NCBI RefSeq assembly: GCF_011075055.1
Contig: NC_058154.1
Coordinates: forward strand, 7,757,620 to 7,821,619
Direction: 5' to 3'
DNA from: Mangifera indica
Taxonomy: Eukaryota; Streptophyta; Magnoliopsida; Sapindales; Anacardiaceae
Length of the DNA: 64,000 bases
Below the pieces are notes generated by a model. The model saw only the letters and a list, made by a program, of their open reading frames with translations. It was not told where the DNA came from and did no database searches. How positions within the stretch are numbered: position 1 is the stretch's first letter; each line of letters begins with the position of its first letter. A program made the position numbers and the translations under genes. Positions 11,626 through 23,805 of this stretch are shown here, in pieces.

Positions 11626-13320
11626 ATAATGAGAGCGACAATGATGATTGTAAGATTTTGTTTTAGATGTTGTGAAAGAATAGTTGCTTTATCCAAATGA
11701 ATGATTATGTTTTGCTCAGTTGATTGGATATGTGTTGATATAATTTTTTCATGTTCTTATTATCTTTACCTGTGCCAGAATAGAGACCTGTGTTTTAATT
11801 TTTGCACATAAATGATATTTGTTTGGGAGCTCTGTTCACATGGTCTTTAGTTTTTTCCATTTGTTTTAGATTCTTGTACTTGGAGTGTGTTGAATGAGAA
11901 AGATTAATCTTCTCTTGCTAGTGAGACTTTTAACTGAGCAACCGGCTTTAGTGTTGACCAGAACATATTACATAACCATCGAAACAAAAACTGAGTATTT
12001 GACTTGAACATGTGGTGTTGTAATATGATTGATTTATGATATGAGTCTTTAAGATATGTTATAATGGAAACTGTTGAGATGTATAATTTGATGCAACTGT
12101 GAATTTGGGAAATATCTGAATAACAGGGGTTTTTTTGGGTAAAGTTATAGGCATGGAGGAAGGCCTTGTTTCGGTATTAAGGTACAAAATTATATATTAA
12201 TTTTGAGGATGGTTATCTTAGGGTGGCAGGATTGTAGTCCTCCAAAATGATTTATATGTGAGTTTTATTTTAGAGCAATTTTGAGCTAAGCCATATAATT
12301 TTATAAGGTACTGAGTGTTTCGATATATGTGAAGCTGGATGTCCTTGTCTCAAACAAGGATGTCTTTAGGGCTACGGTTGATAACCTTTCAGCCAGACAC
12401 AAAAGAAGGAAAACTAGAATAGAAATGGTGAGAACACCCTTGCGATTGTGGAGCTTGCTTGCTTGAAAGAGGAGGGGTAGGGGGAGTTGAAAGAGGATAA
12501 AAGAAGCCTCAATCATGAAGAAAGAAGAATGAGAAGCAGTGGGAGTGAGCAAAGAAGAGAAGAGCATGATAAGGAAAGATAGTCAAGTGACAAAGAGGGA
12601 AGACTTGGAGTGAACCCAATGGGCTTGGTTTCTGTTAAAGACGCTTCTTGTTCATTGTAGATTAACACACAGGGTCAATTTGAGACTGCATATTGACTGG
12701 AAATCCTGTATCAGTGTAAATTAATGGTTTATCTTGAGCTTTATTTGAGAGAAACAGAAAAATTATTGTTTGACCTTTTAAGATAAAAGTTGCTAGCAGT
12801 ACCAAATTAAATTTGAGGTGAAACCGAAAATTGTTCCAGTTCTGTGGCTCTAATAGTTAATTACAAAAAGTTTCAAATTTCAGTTCAACAAATTAAAGGG
12901 TGGATCTTATGGCGAACAATGATTATGCAAAGCATACATTTCCATACAAGGTATTATTAGATAAATCTTAACTTGTTACATAGATTTTCTCACAACATCC
13001 AATAAATAATGAGAAATGTAGCTTAATATATTGATTATGCAATTTTCTTTTATGTGAATTGACTTTAGTATTGATTTGAAACACCTTAAATTCTTAATGA
13101 AGTTGCAGTGTGATGGTTTCTGTTCACTGTTTTCTCTGGTTATGTGTGTACTTACTTTTCTTGCTATTTCTTCTGATCAACCGTCATGGTATGATTTGTC
13201 TTTCTTGAACAGTTCCATCTGCATCAAAGACTTGTGCAAGACATGTAATGTTCGTGGCAGAGGAACCACAACTGCTCTTTTCCCTGAGACTCTTCTATAT
13301 TTAGCTCTTCCTAGGCATTG
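11626..13320. other. 3' flank of ISY1 and intergenic DNA
   Basis: Probably holds the ISY1 3' UTR in its first few hundred bases. The frames at 12301-12567 (-) and 13076-13321 (+) show no domain, and I do not consider them genes. Confidence 0.5.
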
Positions 13321-13328
13321 ATCTTGCA

Positions 13329-13620
13329 GCAGCCTTCCAATGCCCCCTCACATCACATTTGCCAGTTGCCACAATAGCTTCATTGAATCGAATTTGCCAC
13401 AATAGCCTTCCAATGCCCCCTCACATCGAGCCAAATTTGAATCGAATCGAACTGTCTGTCCAACTCGCGAGTCGAACTCTCTATAGCCTAAGATCGGTTC
13501 AGTTTTAAAACGAGCCGAGTATCTTAACTTGAACTCGGTTCATATTTGAAGTATACGCATTCAAATCGAGCTGAATCGAGTCAAGTTGGCTTTTGAGCCC
13601 AAGCCAGCTTGGTTCAGGTC
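13329..13620. repeat. Short duplication plus CGAGC-rich dispersed repeat
   Basis: A block containing AGCCTTCCAATGCCCCCTCA occurs twice, at about 13331 and 13401. It is followed by a GAATCGA/CGAGCC/AACTCG-rich stretch typical of old plant non-autonomous repeats. A similar CTCAAGCTCGAG-rich stretch lies at 49430-49760. Confidence 0.5.
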
Positions 13621-13929
13621 CAGTCCTAGCTTTGAGTCATGGGATCTGAACTCTTTGCTGGTTTTTTTATTGCATTTCTGCATACATGGAAGGAAATGTG
13701 TCTTTAAGTTTACTGAAAGCCAGCTGTTCATTGAAGATGATGTCATTTATGTGCTTTGCTTCGATGGTTTAGAAATCTACAACAGAATATTATTAATCGA
13801 ACCTCCAATTTCTAATTGGAAGTATGTAGCTCTGGCCAGGGATTTAAATATCATCCTTACTTACAGTTACAAGAAGGGAGGGAAGGCGATCAATGTAGCA
13901 TGCGAGACTCATTTCCGTTTCTAGTACAC

Positions 13930-15130
13930 ACAATTCTTTTATAGACACTTGGGATACAAGCATAACATCCCAAAATACCGAATAACATTGAAAATCTTTG
14001 TTAATAAAAGAAATAGTAATCCTAGGGTAATCCCAAGTATCTCAACCTCAATATAGATAAAACAAAACCAAGGTGTGTATAAAATAAAATCCATCATAAA
14101 ATCATAATCATAAATCATAATAATAGAATCCTAATGAGTCTATTCTCATCGCATATTGTTTTATCACTGACCAACTATCTCCTCATCGTTACCTCTATGT
14201 CTCTTTATTACAAGAATCAAAAGAAATTCATGAATAAAAATACTCAATAAACAAAAATAATTTATCTTACAATAATCCAATCAATTATCCTCCCCTTTCA
14301 TTTCTATTCTCTACATTCTAGATTTATTTTCTGTTTAATTCCAAGACTGATCGGATCTCGACCTAAAAAGGGAAAATCCATACCCACTCTAATAAGTAAT
14401 TTTTAAGGTTCTCTAATCTTAGTTGTCTTATATGGTTGTTAATCAACAAGCTCACAATCCTGGTTTTTCAATCTATGAACCCACTCAACAGATTATTTAT
14501 GTCTTGATAAGTCATAAGTCAATTGGCAAACTCGCAATTTAGACAATTCTCTTTATCTAAGGAGACCGATTGACAGATTAACTCATAATCTATCTATAAA
14601 TGTGTCTAGATCATGGGTATTCTCTTATGTCAGCCTATAGTCTCATGATTTACATCTGGTGGGTATTACTCATCATAAGTTCCACAAGATTATCTAATCT
14701 CTAGTTATATCCAACCACTAGAAACTATATCATAATTCAATTAATCTCTTTTCAATTCTATTTGGGTTCATCTATTCATTTTAAGAATCTAATTTATCTC
14801 TCTTGATCTCAAGCATTCCCCAACACCTCTGTGGGCCTTAATCTCATTCATATATTCATGGTGTCCAACATCATGTACAACCATCCATAGTTTGGTCACA
14901 TATGTACATTGTCTCTTCTATGTGTAATCGTGCATTCGACTATGTACGAGTGGACCTAATCAAGTGCATGTACACTCATGTTGAAGGCTTCATGGGTGTA
15001 CATTCAATAGTCCTCCACGTACAGGCGTGCCTCTTTCGACTCCACGACCATGCATCACTTCTCTACTGTTCATCATCTCCTCCTCTTTTCTATATAACCC
15101 TAAAGGCATTATTGTCATTCTATTCAACCA
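13930..15130 (+). repeat. Second LTR copy of the gypsy family, inverted relative to the first
   Basis: Segments match the reverse complement of the 2639-5968 LTR in the same order. TAATCCCAAG (about 14030) pairs with the sequence near 5785, and the TCACTGACC...CTCCTCATCGTTACC block (about 14165-14190) with that near 5630. The TCAATTGGCAAACT/GATTGACAGATTA blocks (14520-14580) match the GTCAATTGAC repeats at 5170-5300, and CCCTAAAGGCATTATTGTCA (about 15100) matches the region near 4850. The copies are strongly diverged. Edges are approximate and no target duplication is visible. Confidence 0.55.
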
Positions 15131-15648
15131 TGTATGATTATACACAATCTCCATGTAGAGCCACACATGACGCAATGAAATAGCTTCAGGTCATGGATGT
15201 TCATGCATGCTCGTCGCACAATCGTGCATGTGGTCTTGGAAAGAAAGTTCAGGCCATCTTGGCTGGAATTTGCTAGTCTTTTGATCTCTAATTCATTCTC
15301 AATATGCATTACGATTACAAGCACTACGATTGGTCTCCCTCACAAGGCACTAACTACGATCCTAACTAATTTGGACAAATTAATAAGGCAATCAACATAT
15401 CCTCATCGATCATCGTTTAAAAACGAGAACATACATCAAGTTTTATTATCAAATCCCTCATTTAACTGCAATAAAGTATCAGGTAATATCTAGACATCAT
15501 CCAACACCCGTAGCTCTTTATTCATGCATTCTTTAAATACTTTTTATGTAAATAAGTCAAAATTTCACCAACATCAACATTCAGTCATTCCTCTCTACTT
15601 GTTATGGATTATATAATTCAGTTGATCACATTTTGGATCTCCAGCCGA
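15131..15648. other. Intergenic DNA, possibly continuing LTR debris
   Basis: Nothing recognised beyond isolated CATGCATG-like words. Frames here are short and domain-free. Confidence 0.4.
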
Positions 15649-16405
15649 TAAATAATAGGCCAAAAGATCCCAAAGTCCCACCCTCTTAACTTTCAAAAAC
15701 TCAAACACTCACTCATGGGTCAATTTATGTTAAAAATATCAGTTAGGATTAGAGATAAAATTGTCATTTAATAAAAAAATTTATAAAATTAAAGTTTTAT
15801 CACATTTTCCCTCTTATATTTAAAAATCTATTATTTTCCCCTCCACTTAAGGTTTGAAAAATAAACATTTTCCCCCTAGGGTTTGTTGTTTTGCCTTGCT
15901 GCTACTCTTTCGATGACCAGAGTTGGCCAACCTCCATACTGGCTCTCCTCCCTCTTCCAAACAATGACAAATTGTCTACCAATCAAAGGTGGGTTGATGA
16001 TTCATCGATGCAAAGAAGAAACAAATTTGTTTCGTCTTCAAGTAGACAAATCGTCAGCTCACCTCTGATTGATCGACGATTCATCATCATTCGGGAGTGG
16101 GAGGAGCACCGATATGGGGGTTGGTTGGCTTCGGTCACCAGAGGAGTAGCAGTAAGGAAAACAACAAACCCTATGGGGGAATGTTTATTTTTCAAACCTT
16201 AGGTAGAGGGAGAGGTGAATGATAGTTTTTATATATTGAGAAAAAATGTGATAAAACTTTAATTTTATAATTTTTTTTATTAAATAGCAGTTTTACTCCT
16301 AACCTTAACTCATAAGTGGGTGTTTGGGTTTTTGAAAGTTTAAAGGTAGGATCTTGGAATTACATCAAACCCTAGGTGGGAACAAGTCTTTTGGCCTAAA
16401 TAATA
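15649..16405. mobile_element. Complete fold-back (Mutator-like) element with 9-bp target duplication
   Basis: The element spans 15658-16396. It starts GGCCAAAAGATCC and ends with TCTTTTGGCC, and is flanked by an exact 9-bp direct repeat TAAATAATA (15649-15657 and 16397-16405). The whole element is close to one inverted repeat. The left arm (CAAAAACTCAAACAC, TAGGGTTTGTTGTTTTCC-like, CTGCTACTC, GTTGGCCAACCTCC) returns in reverse order on the right. The symmetry centre is ACAAATTTGT at 16021-16030, so the arms are about 365 bp with almost no loop. A 9-bp duplication is typical of Mutator-like elements. No transposase is encoded; the open frames inside are symmetry artefacts. Confidence 0.88.
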
Positions 16406-16453
16406 TAGCATGCACCTTAGGGACAATATTCTATATATTACTAGCTTTATGGT

Positions 16454-16921
16454 AAGGGGGCGTTTGGTTTGGGTAATGTTTTATTACCAAAATATAAAGA
16501 GTACCTTGAAGATAGATTACTTAAAAGATTACTGGGTATAAATTATTACTATGTTTGATAAAATTTGGTAGGTATAAATAATTATTATGTTTGATTAAAG
16601 GTAATAAAAAATTACTAATAAATTATTTTACTTAAATACCTTTGAATATAATTATTTTAAATATTTTTTATATTATTTGTCATATTAATTAAAAATAAAT
16701 TTATTTTTGTCTCAAAAAATTAATAAATACTAATATAATTATAATAAAATCAAAATTACCTTGGTAATCTTTAAATACCTAAGGTGAAGGTAGTAATCAG
16801 ATTACCACTTATATTACATGTCACGTCAGCATTGGTAATAGAAGATTACTGTAATTTTTTATTACTGGCAAACCAAACAAGCGAATAAAAGATAGATTAC
16901 CAAAGACCAAACGGCCCCTAA
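16454..16921. mobile_element. Tourist-like (PIF/Harbinger) MITE, copy 1
   Basis: The 462-bp element at 16457-16918 has terminal inverted repeats GGGGGCGTTTGGT and ACCAAACGGCCCC and is flanked by TAA on both sides. A 3-bp TAA/TTA duplication is the hallmark of PIF/Harbinger elements. The interior is AT-rich with paired GATTAC/GTAATC words. Closely related copies are at 54178-54657, 53571-53990 and 51870-52143. Confidence 0.88.
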
Positions 16922-16922
16922 G

Positions 16923-17088
16923 AGTAATATTATGTGTACTTATTTGTTGTACATAATTTAGATATACAAATGATGTATCATTATATAATTGAGTATTACT
17001 TTATATTTAATCCAAAATCATTCAATCACAAAATAACATATCATCTGTGTATCTAAATTGTATATCAAAAGTGTGTACACATAATTTT
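16923..17088. mobile_element. Small AT-rich MITE family, copy at 16.9 kb
   Basis: Reference copy of a recurrent element of about 165 bp. Ends are AGTAATATTATGTGTAC and GTGTACACATAATTTTATT (inverted repeats). The core carries an AATTGAGTATTA...AATCATTCAATCACA inverted pair around the centre. It directly abuts the Tourist-like copy. Confidence 0.75.
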
Positions 17089-17118
17089 ATTGTTATGATA
17101 ATACCTAATTACTAACAC

Positions 17119-17278
17119 AATAAAACTATGTGTATAACTTTTATGCATAAACAATTATTTGTCCCTATATGATTGAGTATTATTTAATTTTTAATTTTTA
17201 ACTACCTAATCACATAATAATATATTATTGTTTATACATAAAATTATGTATAAAAATTATATATATAATACTACTCTC
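17119..17278. mobile_element. Small AT-rich MITE family, copy at 17.1 kb
   Basis: Begins ATAAAACTATGTGTATAAC, has the ATTGAGTATTATTTAATTTTTA core and ends with AAAATTATATATATAATACTACTC. Same architecture as the copy at 16923. Confidence 0.65.
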
Positions 17279-17451
17279 TGTAACGAGTTTTGCTATTTAC
17301 CAAAAAAAAAACAGACTTTCATCCCTGAGATTGCATTTAATTCATGTCAACCCAACTAATGTTAAGGTTATGCGTGATGACACTGTCAAATAAGTAACTA
17401 CTGTGGGATATTACAAAAAGACTCTTTTTCCGTCAAAAATGTTATTTCAAT

Positions 17452-17632
17452 GAGTAATATTTAATATATAAACAAATATTACTAATTTATTTATACAAAC
17501 TAATGTAATAATATATGATTAAATAATTTTAAAGTGAAAAATAACTAATCGTATCACTCAATTATATGCAACTATCTCAATTTGTATGAATAAGTTAATA
17601 AAATTTATTTACACGTATAGTTTTACTCAGTT
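17452..17632. mobile_element. Small AT-rich MITE family, copy at 17.45 kb
   Basis: Begins AGTAATATTTAATATATAAAC, contains TATGATTAAATAATTTTAAA in the core and ends in ACACGTATAGTTTTACTC. This is the third copy within 700 bp. Confidence 0.55.
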
Positions 17633-17639
17633 ACAATTA

Positions 17640-18190
17640 TTCAATCAGGACTAATGTATCTTACTAACAAGAAGAATTTCTCCCCTGGATTACCTTTAAT
17701 CCAAGCCAAACCAACCATGATTACTAGCCATATGAGGCCCCAAATATGGTGTTAATAATCCACATACATGATTAAAGAGATGTTTTTGCTCATACATGTG
17801 TTGGATAAACCCACAACTACAATATGGGTGCTAAATTTAAGGTAACAACCATGCCTCCTACCATTAAATCCACAAATTTCCTATTATTACTAAACTTCTT
17901 CGCTGATAAATATGGTTCTCTCAGAGCAATACTTCAGAAGAGAAGACAGACAAGGAAACAAAAAGGATTTCCCAGAAACTATTCTATTTACAATCTATGC
18001 TGGTTTACAATTACAACATGTCTGATGACTGTTACATGAAATGAAGAAACGGGGAAATGGAGCAGTGCTATACCCAAGAGAGGCAATTAATCCCAAGTAT
18101 TGCAATGGCTAAATGACAGAAACTGTAATCAGTTAAGATAATTTACAGCAAGCCAAGTAGTCACAAGCTGATCACAGGTGGCTAAGTATC
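17640..18190. other. Intergenic DNA and likely 3' UTR of the oxygenase-like gene
   Basis: Less AT-rich from about 17830 onward, which fits transcribed minus-strand 3' UTR. The frame 17824-18039 (+) has no recognisable domain. Confidence 0.4.
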
Positions 18191-18208
18191 AGTAATTATG
18201 GACATCCA

Positions 18209-21200
18209 TTCCTGCAGACACAAGAAGGAACACACAATCAGTAATGACAACCAAAGGCTGGGTGGAAAAACAGTAAATTCAAAACAGGGAACAGGAAGAG
18301 ACAACAAAAAGCACAACGAAGATTGTAATACAAAATATCAAAGCAGAATATGATAGATTTCATTGATTATACACGAGACTAGAATGTCCAGTGAATAATC
18401 TTTCAGAAGCTTAAATTTATGATTAATCTACAAATATTGAATACCCAAAAGTGTACATTTTATCTTTGTGTAATGAAAAATTCAAAAAGGAAAGAGTACA
18501 GAATCATGTTGTTCAATTATCTTACAGCTATTCAAAGCACAAACACAAGTATGAGGACTGAGTAGTCGGCTCGAGTTCTCTTTGCACAGATGTACAATCA
18601 CCTGAACAAAATGTTCAAAGATTACATAAGGACCTGCAGTACCAGGTCCAGACTACACCTTCTGTGATACCAAACACTACAATAATCAGATGTCTATGTT
18701 TTGTTTTCTCTTTTTCCTACCCGTGCACAACACTGAACATTTTATTTGTGTATCCTAATGCAACAACTTGATCAGTGAAATACACAGCATATGAATCAGC
18801 TTTTCACAACAATCAATCAGAAAATCATTTTCTTGAAAGAGGTTAGTTCTGATTTAAAAAAGTAGAAGATTAAAACCCAAAGAGCATTTAACCAGGAAGA
18901 TAATGAGACACTTTGCAATGTGTGCACTTGATTAACATGAACAATATGAAACAAGTAGTGTAAAAGACACATGATCATGCGAATTTGAAACTTGAACAAG
19001 AGAATTACAATTACAGTTAGCTGAGTGTTGACTGGCCTGCCCAGGTTCAGATGAACTCAACTCCATATCTTGAGTTGCTGTCCAACCAGGTTCATAAGCT
19101 TCAAGAAAACTAATCTTTGCCTTATTTGGTAGATCATGGGGATGAACAAATGGCACTCCAGCCGGCCACTCGATCTCCATTCTCATATTGGCACATGGGC
19201 TATCAAGAGCATGAACATGGCTCTCACACTCCCTGAGGTTACAGAACCTGAGCTTGATGCCCTTCTTATCTGCAATGTCCTGAACTCTCTCCTTCAAAAC
19301 TCTCTGGGCCTCCAGCCGTAACCTCTTGGAAGGTGGCAGAGGTTTGCATCTTGAATTATTCTTCCTCCTCCTCATCAATGGTTTCATAGACCCTGTACCA
19401 GCATTTCATCGATCCAAGGACCTGCTGTTAAAAGCTTCTTGCTAAGAACTACTACAACAAGAAACAATAATAATCCACCATCAACATGATCCTAACACGT
19501 ATGAAATGGATTCAAGAAATCTCTCTTAAAGAACCTCTTGTAATAGCAGAAGAAGATTTAATACTACACAACAGTTCTTTTCTTACCAAGACACCTGAGG
19601 AATATGATACAGGAAAAGGTAGGGAAATGTAAATTTTTTGGACACGTCCTCAGGATGGGATACACAGTAATTTAGGAGAACTTCAAGGTCGGTTCAGTCT
19701 AATCTTATCCTATTTACTAGAATTTCTTCCCTTAATAAGATTAAGCTAATATATTAGCATGCTCATTTGGTAATCTGATCTAGGATTTAATTCTTTTTAT
19801 GTATTTCAATTACAGAAAATAATTCGAATTTTTCTAGAATATTGCTTGATCATGAATATTGCTTGAGACATTTTTATAGGCATAACCATTTTACAAGGGC
19901 ATGACTCAGGTTGACAAATATGAGCCTCAATCATGGAGAAACCAAAGGAAAAGGCCTTAAACAGATACACTGCAAACTTTGAGCTTAATAACTACAAATA
20001 AAATCTAATGTCATGGTTACCTACAAAATTTTTGTTTAATACCGGAATAAGTTAAGAAAACAGATATATGTAGCATAGTGACAATCTAATGAAGATAGCA
20101 TGCTCTGTCCAATTCAATAATGAATGTTAACAGCTAAAAAACATAAACGGCAGCGTAGCAACATACACATACACATTGTCAGAAAAGAAAGGAAGAATTG
20201 GGGCCAATTTCCACATAAATTATGCAAATTCATTAAAAGAAAGGCAGACAACTAATTCTAGGGATAAGATAATACTCAGAGACAATCAACAAATTGTCCA
20301 TGCAAAATATGACTATTCCCCAGCCCAAGATCACCATTTATGTATCTGTCTCCCCATTCCATGTATTTATTGACTCTCCAATTTCTTCTTTATAAAATGA
20401 TTAACTGATATGACCAAAAATAGATTTACAAAGCAAAACAAAAAGCCCAATCAAAGTCAAAAACACAATCTATGAGAGTAATTTCTATCCAAATTGCTGG
20501 CAGAAAATTTACCAAAAGATAACCTCCCTAATAAACCAAAGCAAGGATGGATGTTGCTGTAATTCTGCTTACCATCTTGGGCCATAGGGAAACTGAAACT
20601 CTGGAAACTTTGCCTGTTAAAAAGTTGATCTGTTGGATGAGATCTCTGCATGAAGTCATCGACTGGTATGGGAAGCTGGAACTGAGCTTCAACACCGTGA
20701 CCAGCTGCTCTCATCTCGGAACAACTGAGACTGCTCATTGATTTAGGCATGAGTTTGAATGCCACTGAAAATCGTCCATACATGTTACCCTGCATATTAG
20801 TGATCCCTGTTCTGTGCAGTGCCGGATTTATATAGCCAGCAGTTGCTTGATAGAGTGCAAGTCCAGGGTAAACAACAGCTTCTTGAGGACCAAGATCCCC
20901 ATCCACAAGAACCCACCGACCATTAAAGTCTCTTACATGTAAACCTGCCTTATCTGATTTAACAATAGAGACAAGGCTTTTGTCAACATTATGGTCATGA
21001 TCAGGAAATATAACTAACTGCCCATCCTCTTGAGTTGTTAAACTATGGTGTTGTGCTCCCTGCAATGATGGCCTTGCATGACAGCAAACAGACAATACTG
21101 AAGATGATATCTCCCGACTTCTTAAGGGAATGTTATCAAGTACTTCAGTAAATGGAGAACTACGCAAGTTCAAATAGTAGCTGATTGCATCCAGTATATC

Positions 21201-21617
21201 ACGAGCTGCCTTGCCAAGCAGAGAAAATAGGTCTGGCAAACCAGCTGGAGGAAATTCCAATGAGTTGCTAGCTTCGGAAGGAGTCAGGCCAGGCCTGTAA
21301 TCATATGTTTCATGCCACTGCTGAGGATCAGCATAGTAACCAGATGTCTTACACCACTCACGGGAATCATTTGTATGGATCACCTCTGCCGCTGGGTATG
21401 GCGCCCTTTGATGGAAGTAGAGACGAGCAGAATCTAAACAAGATCTCAAGAGAGGCCCATCACTAGCTGGAAATTGAATGATGGCAGCAGAAAACTGAGC
21501 AAATGATTGTGATAAAGTTGAGACAGATAGCTTGTAGGAGTCAGAAGGAAGGCCTTCAGATGGTATTAGATCTGTGAGCTTTACACGACCCAGAGATGGC
21601 AGGCCATTGCTAGCCAT
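18209..21617 (-). CDS. 2-oxoglutarate/Fe(II) oxygenase-like (isopenicillin-N-synthase-fold) conserved plant protein
   Basis: Coding exon 1 is 21617-20573 (348 codons plus one base, donor G|GTAAGC). Exon 2 starts at 19392 after TACAG and continues in frame as GSMKPLMRRRKNNSR. The best model ends exon 2 at 19015 (donor T|GTAATT) and joins 18211 (acceptor CTGCAG), making TGA across the junction and a 474-residue protein. Without that splice the frame runs to 18932. Residues 200-290 resemble the oxygenase core: HDHNVDKSLVSIV (207-219), then GLHVRDFNGRWVLVDG, then ALHR with H268, then GRFSVAF with R282 and S284. These correspond to the iron-binding HxD...H and the oxoglutarate-binding RxS, but the first ligand pair is spaced H-x-x-D. 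Exon 2 adds a strongly basic, possibly nuclear-targeting stretch. The family is conserved in plants; I do not know a substrate. A noncoding first exon near 22520-22700 is likely (donor AAG|GTCAGC at about 22520). Confidence 0.8.
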
Positions 21618-21639
21618 GAAAACCTTTCAATAGGCTAGC

Positions 21640-22720
21640 CAGCTAAGTTTAACGAAACAGCAACCAGCTGTGGAGTGCATATAGCACAGATGAAACTGGA
21701 ATCTCAGGCAAAAAGTGCCAGTAACATCAATCATACCAACACAAAATTTAGTCAACAAACTATCCCTATCCAAACTCAACTGATTAATACTAAAAAGATA
21801 CTTCACGCATAGTCATTCAGCTGGAAATCTAACTTCAAAAATAACCTAAATACCAATAACCCAGCAAGTGTTTACCCAATGTCCAATTCATGGAATTCTA
21901 TTTACCAAATAGAATGATACTGTTATATTTTTATAATCTTGAACCAATCCACTAACCAAACTTGAGTTCTAATCTAAGACCCCAAACCATACAATCTCCT
22001 GGAAGAATTTAAAAAAAAAAAAGCAGTTTACTGTGCAGGTGGTCATGAGTACTTGAAGCTTAGACCTTGCAAGAGCAAATCGACAATCTAACAAAGATTA
22101 GAACTCTTAGTTATATAGATTATCTACTTTCATTTTTTTTTCAATGCACCTACCACCCTTTTGCAAATGACTAGAAGAAATAAAGAAAACCAAGAATGAA
22201 TTATTTTTTCCATTTTGAACTGAAAGTACAAAAAAAGCTATAAATCATTATAATTAATTACTAAACATCCAAATTTCCTGATAAATTCTACTTATGCTCA
22301 CAGAATTTACAATCATCACACAAATATCACTTCGTTTCCATATATAAAGATAATTACATAATTTTTTTTAAAGTATTCAAATGACGCCGCACAATTTTAA
22401 AAATATTTCAAATGAGTACCCATGCTCAAATGTTTCTTCCACAATACTTATAAAATAAGATAAAATAAAAAGAAATTCACCTTCAAATACAAACATTAAA
22501 AACTGAAAAGAGAAAGCTGACCTTGGAAGACAGAAAATTTTGATATGCTGTAAATTCGGGTTTGGTGCAGGAGAGGAGAGAGGTATAATGGAGAAAACGT
22601 TTTTTCAGAGGAAAGAGCTGACGCTAGGTGGGAGAGTTCTCTCCGGTGCTTTATCCTACAATACTGTCCAGTTGTCTTCTATAGTTGCCACGTTAGTCTA
22701 CTACTCCCCTGTCAGTAATC
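21640..22720 (-). promoter_or_regulatory. 5' leader, leader intron and promoter of the oxygenase-like gene
   Basis: A probable noncoding exon ends with CTTCCAAG|GTCAGC near 22520, and a possible acceptor TTAG or CTAG lies near 21635-21645. The roughly 870 bp between are AT-rich, as expected for an intron. No TATA box can be assigned with confidence. Confidence 0.4.
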
Positions 22721-22859
22721 TAATGGTGGTGAGTGGTGACAAGTTTTTCATATTATTATATTTGTTTAATAATTTATTTTTGTTATATACCGAAATTACT
22801 ACTATTTATGAACATGATTTGATCTTCTAACTAAGCTGTCCATTTTAGTTAATCTAACA

Positions 22860-23090
22860 ACAGAGTTTTCAAGTTTAATATATCATGAATTTAGTAAATT
22901 TATATTTTCAATAAAACTATGTATATTTATTTTAAATATACAAATAAATATATATTCAATATATCATCAAATATATATTAAATTATATATTTAAAAATAT
23001 ATATACATAACATTACTTAATTTAGTTGTTCAGAGTTACAAATTTTGAAGTGTACAGAATACAGAACAATCATATCACAATATCAATTTA
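22860..23090. other. AT-rich intergenic DNA
   Basis: Nothing recognised apart from TATATTTAAA-type words resembling decayed small MITEs. Confidence 0.4.
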
Positions 23091-23350
23091 TTTTAGGCCA
23101 AATGATTTTTTTTCACACCATTTTTTATGAAGATATTTCTCACTCTTTAAATTTAAAAAATGTATTATTTATCTATTTATTAAATCTATTAATAATACCT
23201 ATTAAATCTTTTTATTGAATTAATGAAAAGACAAAATTGTCTTTTATCTTCACCTAAATAACAATTTTATCCCAAAAATTTGTAAATTTTTTATTCACCC
23301 TTAATTAAAAATTATAAAAACAAAAAAAATGTGACCCTCCTTTTCACCAT
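23091..23350. mobile_element. Single arm of a GGCCAAATGATT-type element
   Basis: Starts AGGCCAAATGATTTTTTTTC and continues with a body (GAAAAGACAAAATTGTCTTTTA, AACAATTTTATCCC) shared with 44413-44640. The GGCCAAA terminus matches the fold-back elements at 15658 and 36442. The opposite terminus is not found, so it is truncated or unresolved. Confidence 0.5.
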
Positions 23351-23747
23351 CCGGCACTGGTTTCTCCACAGTAGAGCTTACTTTGGTTGTTCGCCGTCGC
23401 ACATTATTGTTTGTTGTTGCTTACGACTTTGCATGACCCCTGTGATCTTGTGTTTGTGCTATTGTCTTTGTTTGGATGTTGCTGGGTTGCTGAACATTGG
23501 ATGTTGATTAGTATCGTTTGACTACTTTGGATTATGTAGCTTGATTGCTTTCTGCTAATATTTTTTTGGTAAATTTAATATAACTTGACTAGTCATTCGC
23601 AACCTTGCCACCCTTCATTTCCCAGTCCATATTCTATAACCTGTCTGACTCTCACATGCATGACAGGATAGATTCTGTAATGGACGTACATAATTGAGTT
23701 CAGGTAGTGATGGAGGGAAAATTTACTTTTACTCCTACCGCATCATC

Positions 23748-23805
23748 CACGTTACATTACATTGCATAAACCCACATTACATTACATTGCATAAACCCGC
23801 TTATG
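23748..23805. repeat. Short tandem duplication (about 27 bp, two copies)
   Basis: ATTACATTACATTGCATAAA occurs twice in direct succession. Confidence 0.85.

Noticed and set aside
12301..12567. 88-codon minus-strand frame
   Set aside because: Leucine/serine-rich without domain or conserved features; not supported as a gene.
15883..16202. Three overlapping open frames on both strands
   Set aside because: They lie inside the fold-back element and arise from its inverted symmetry; no domain.
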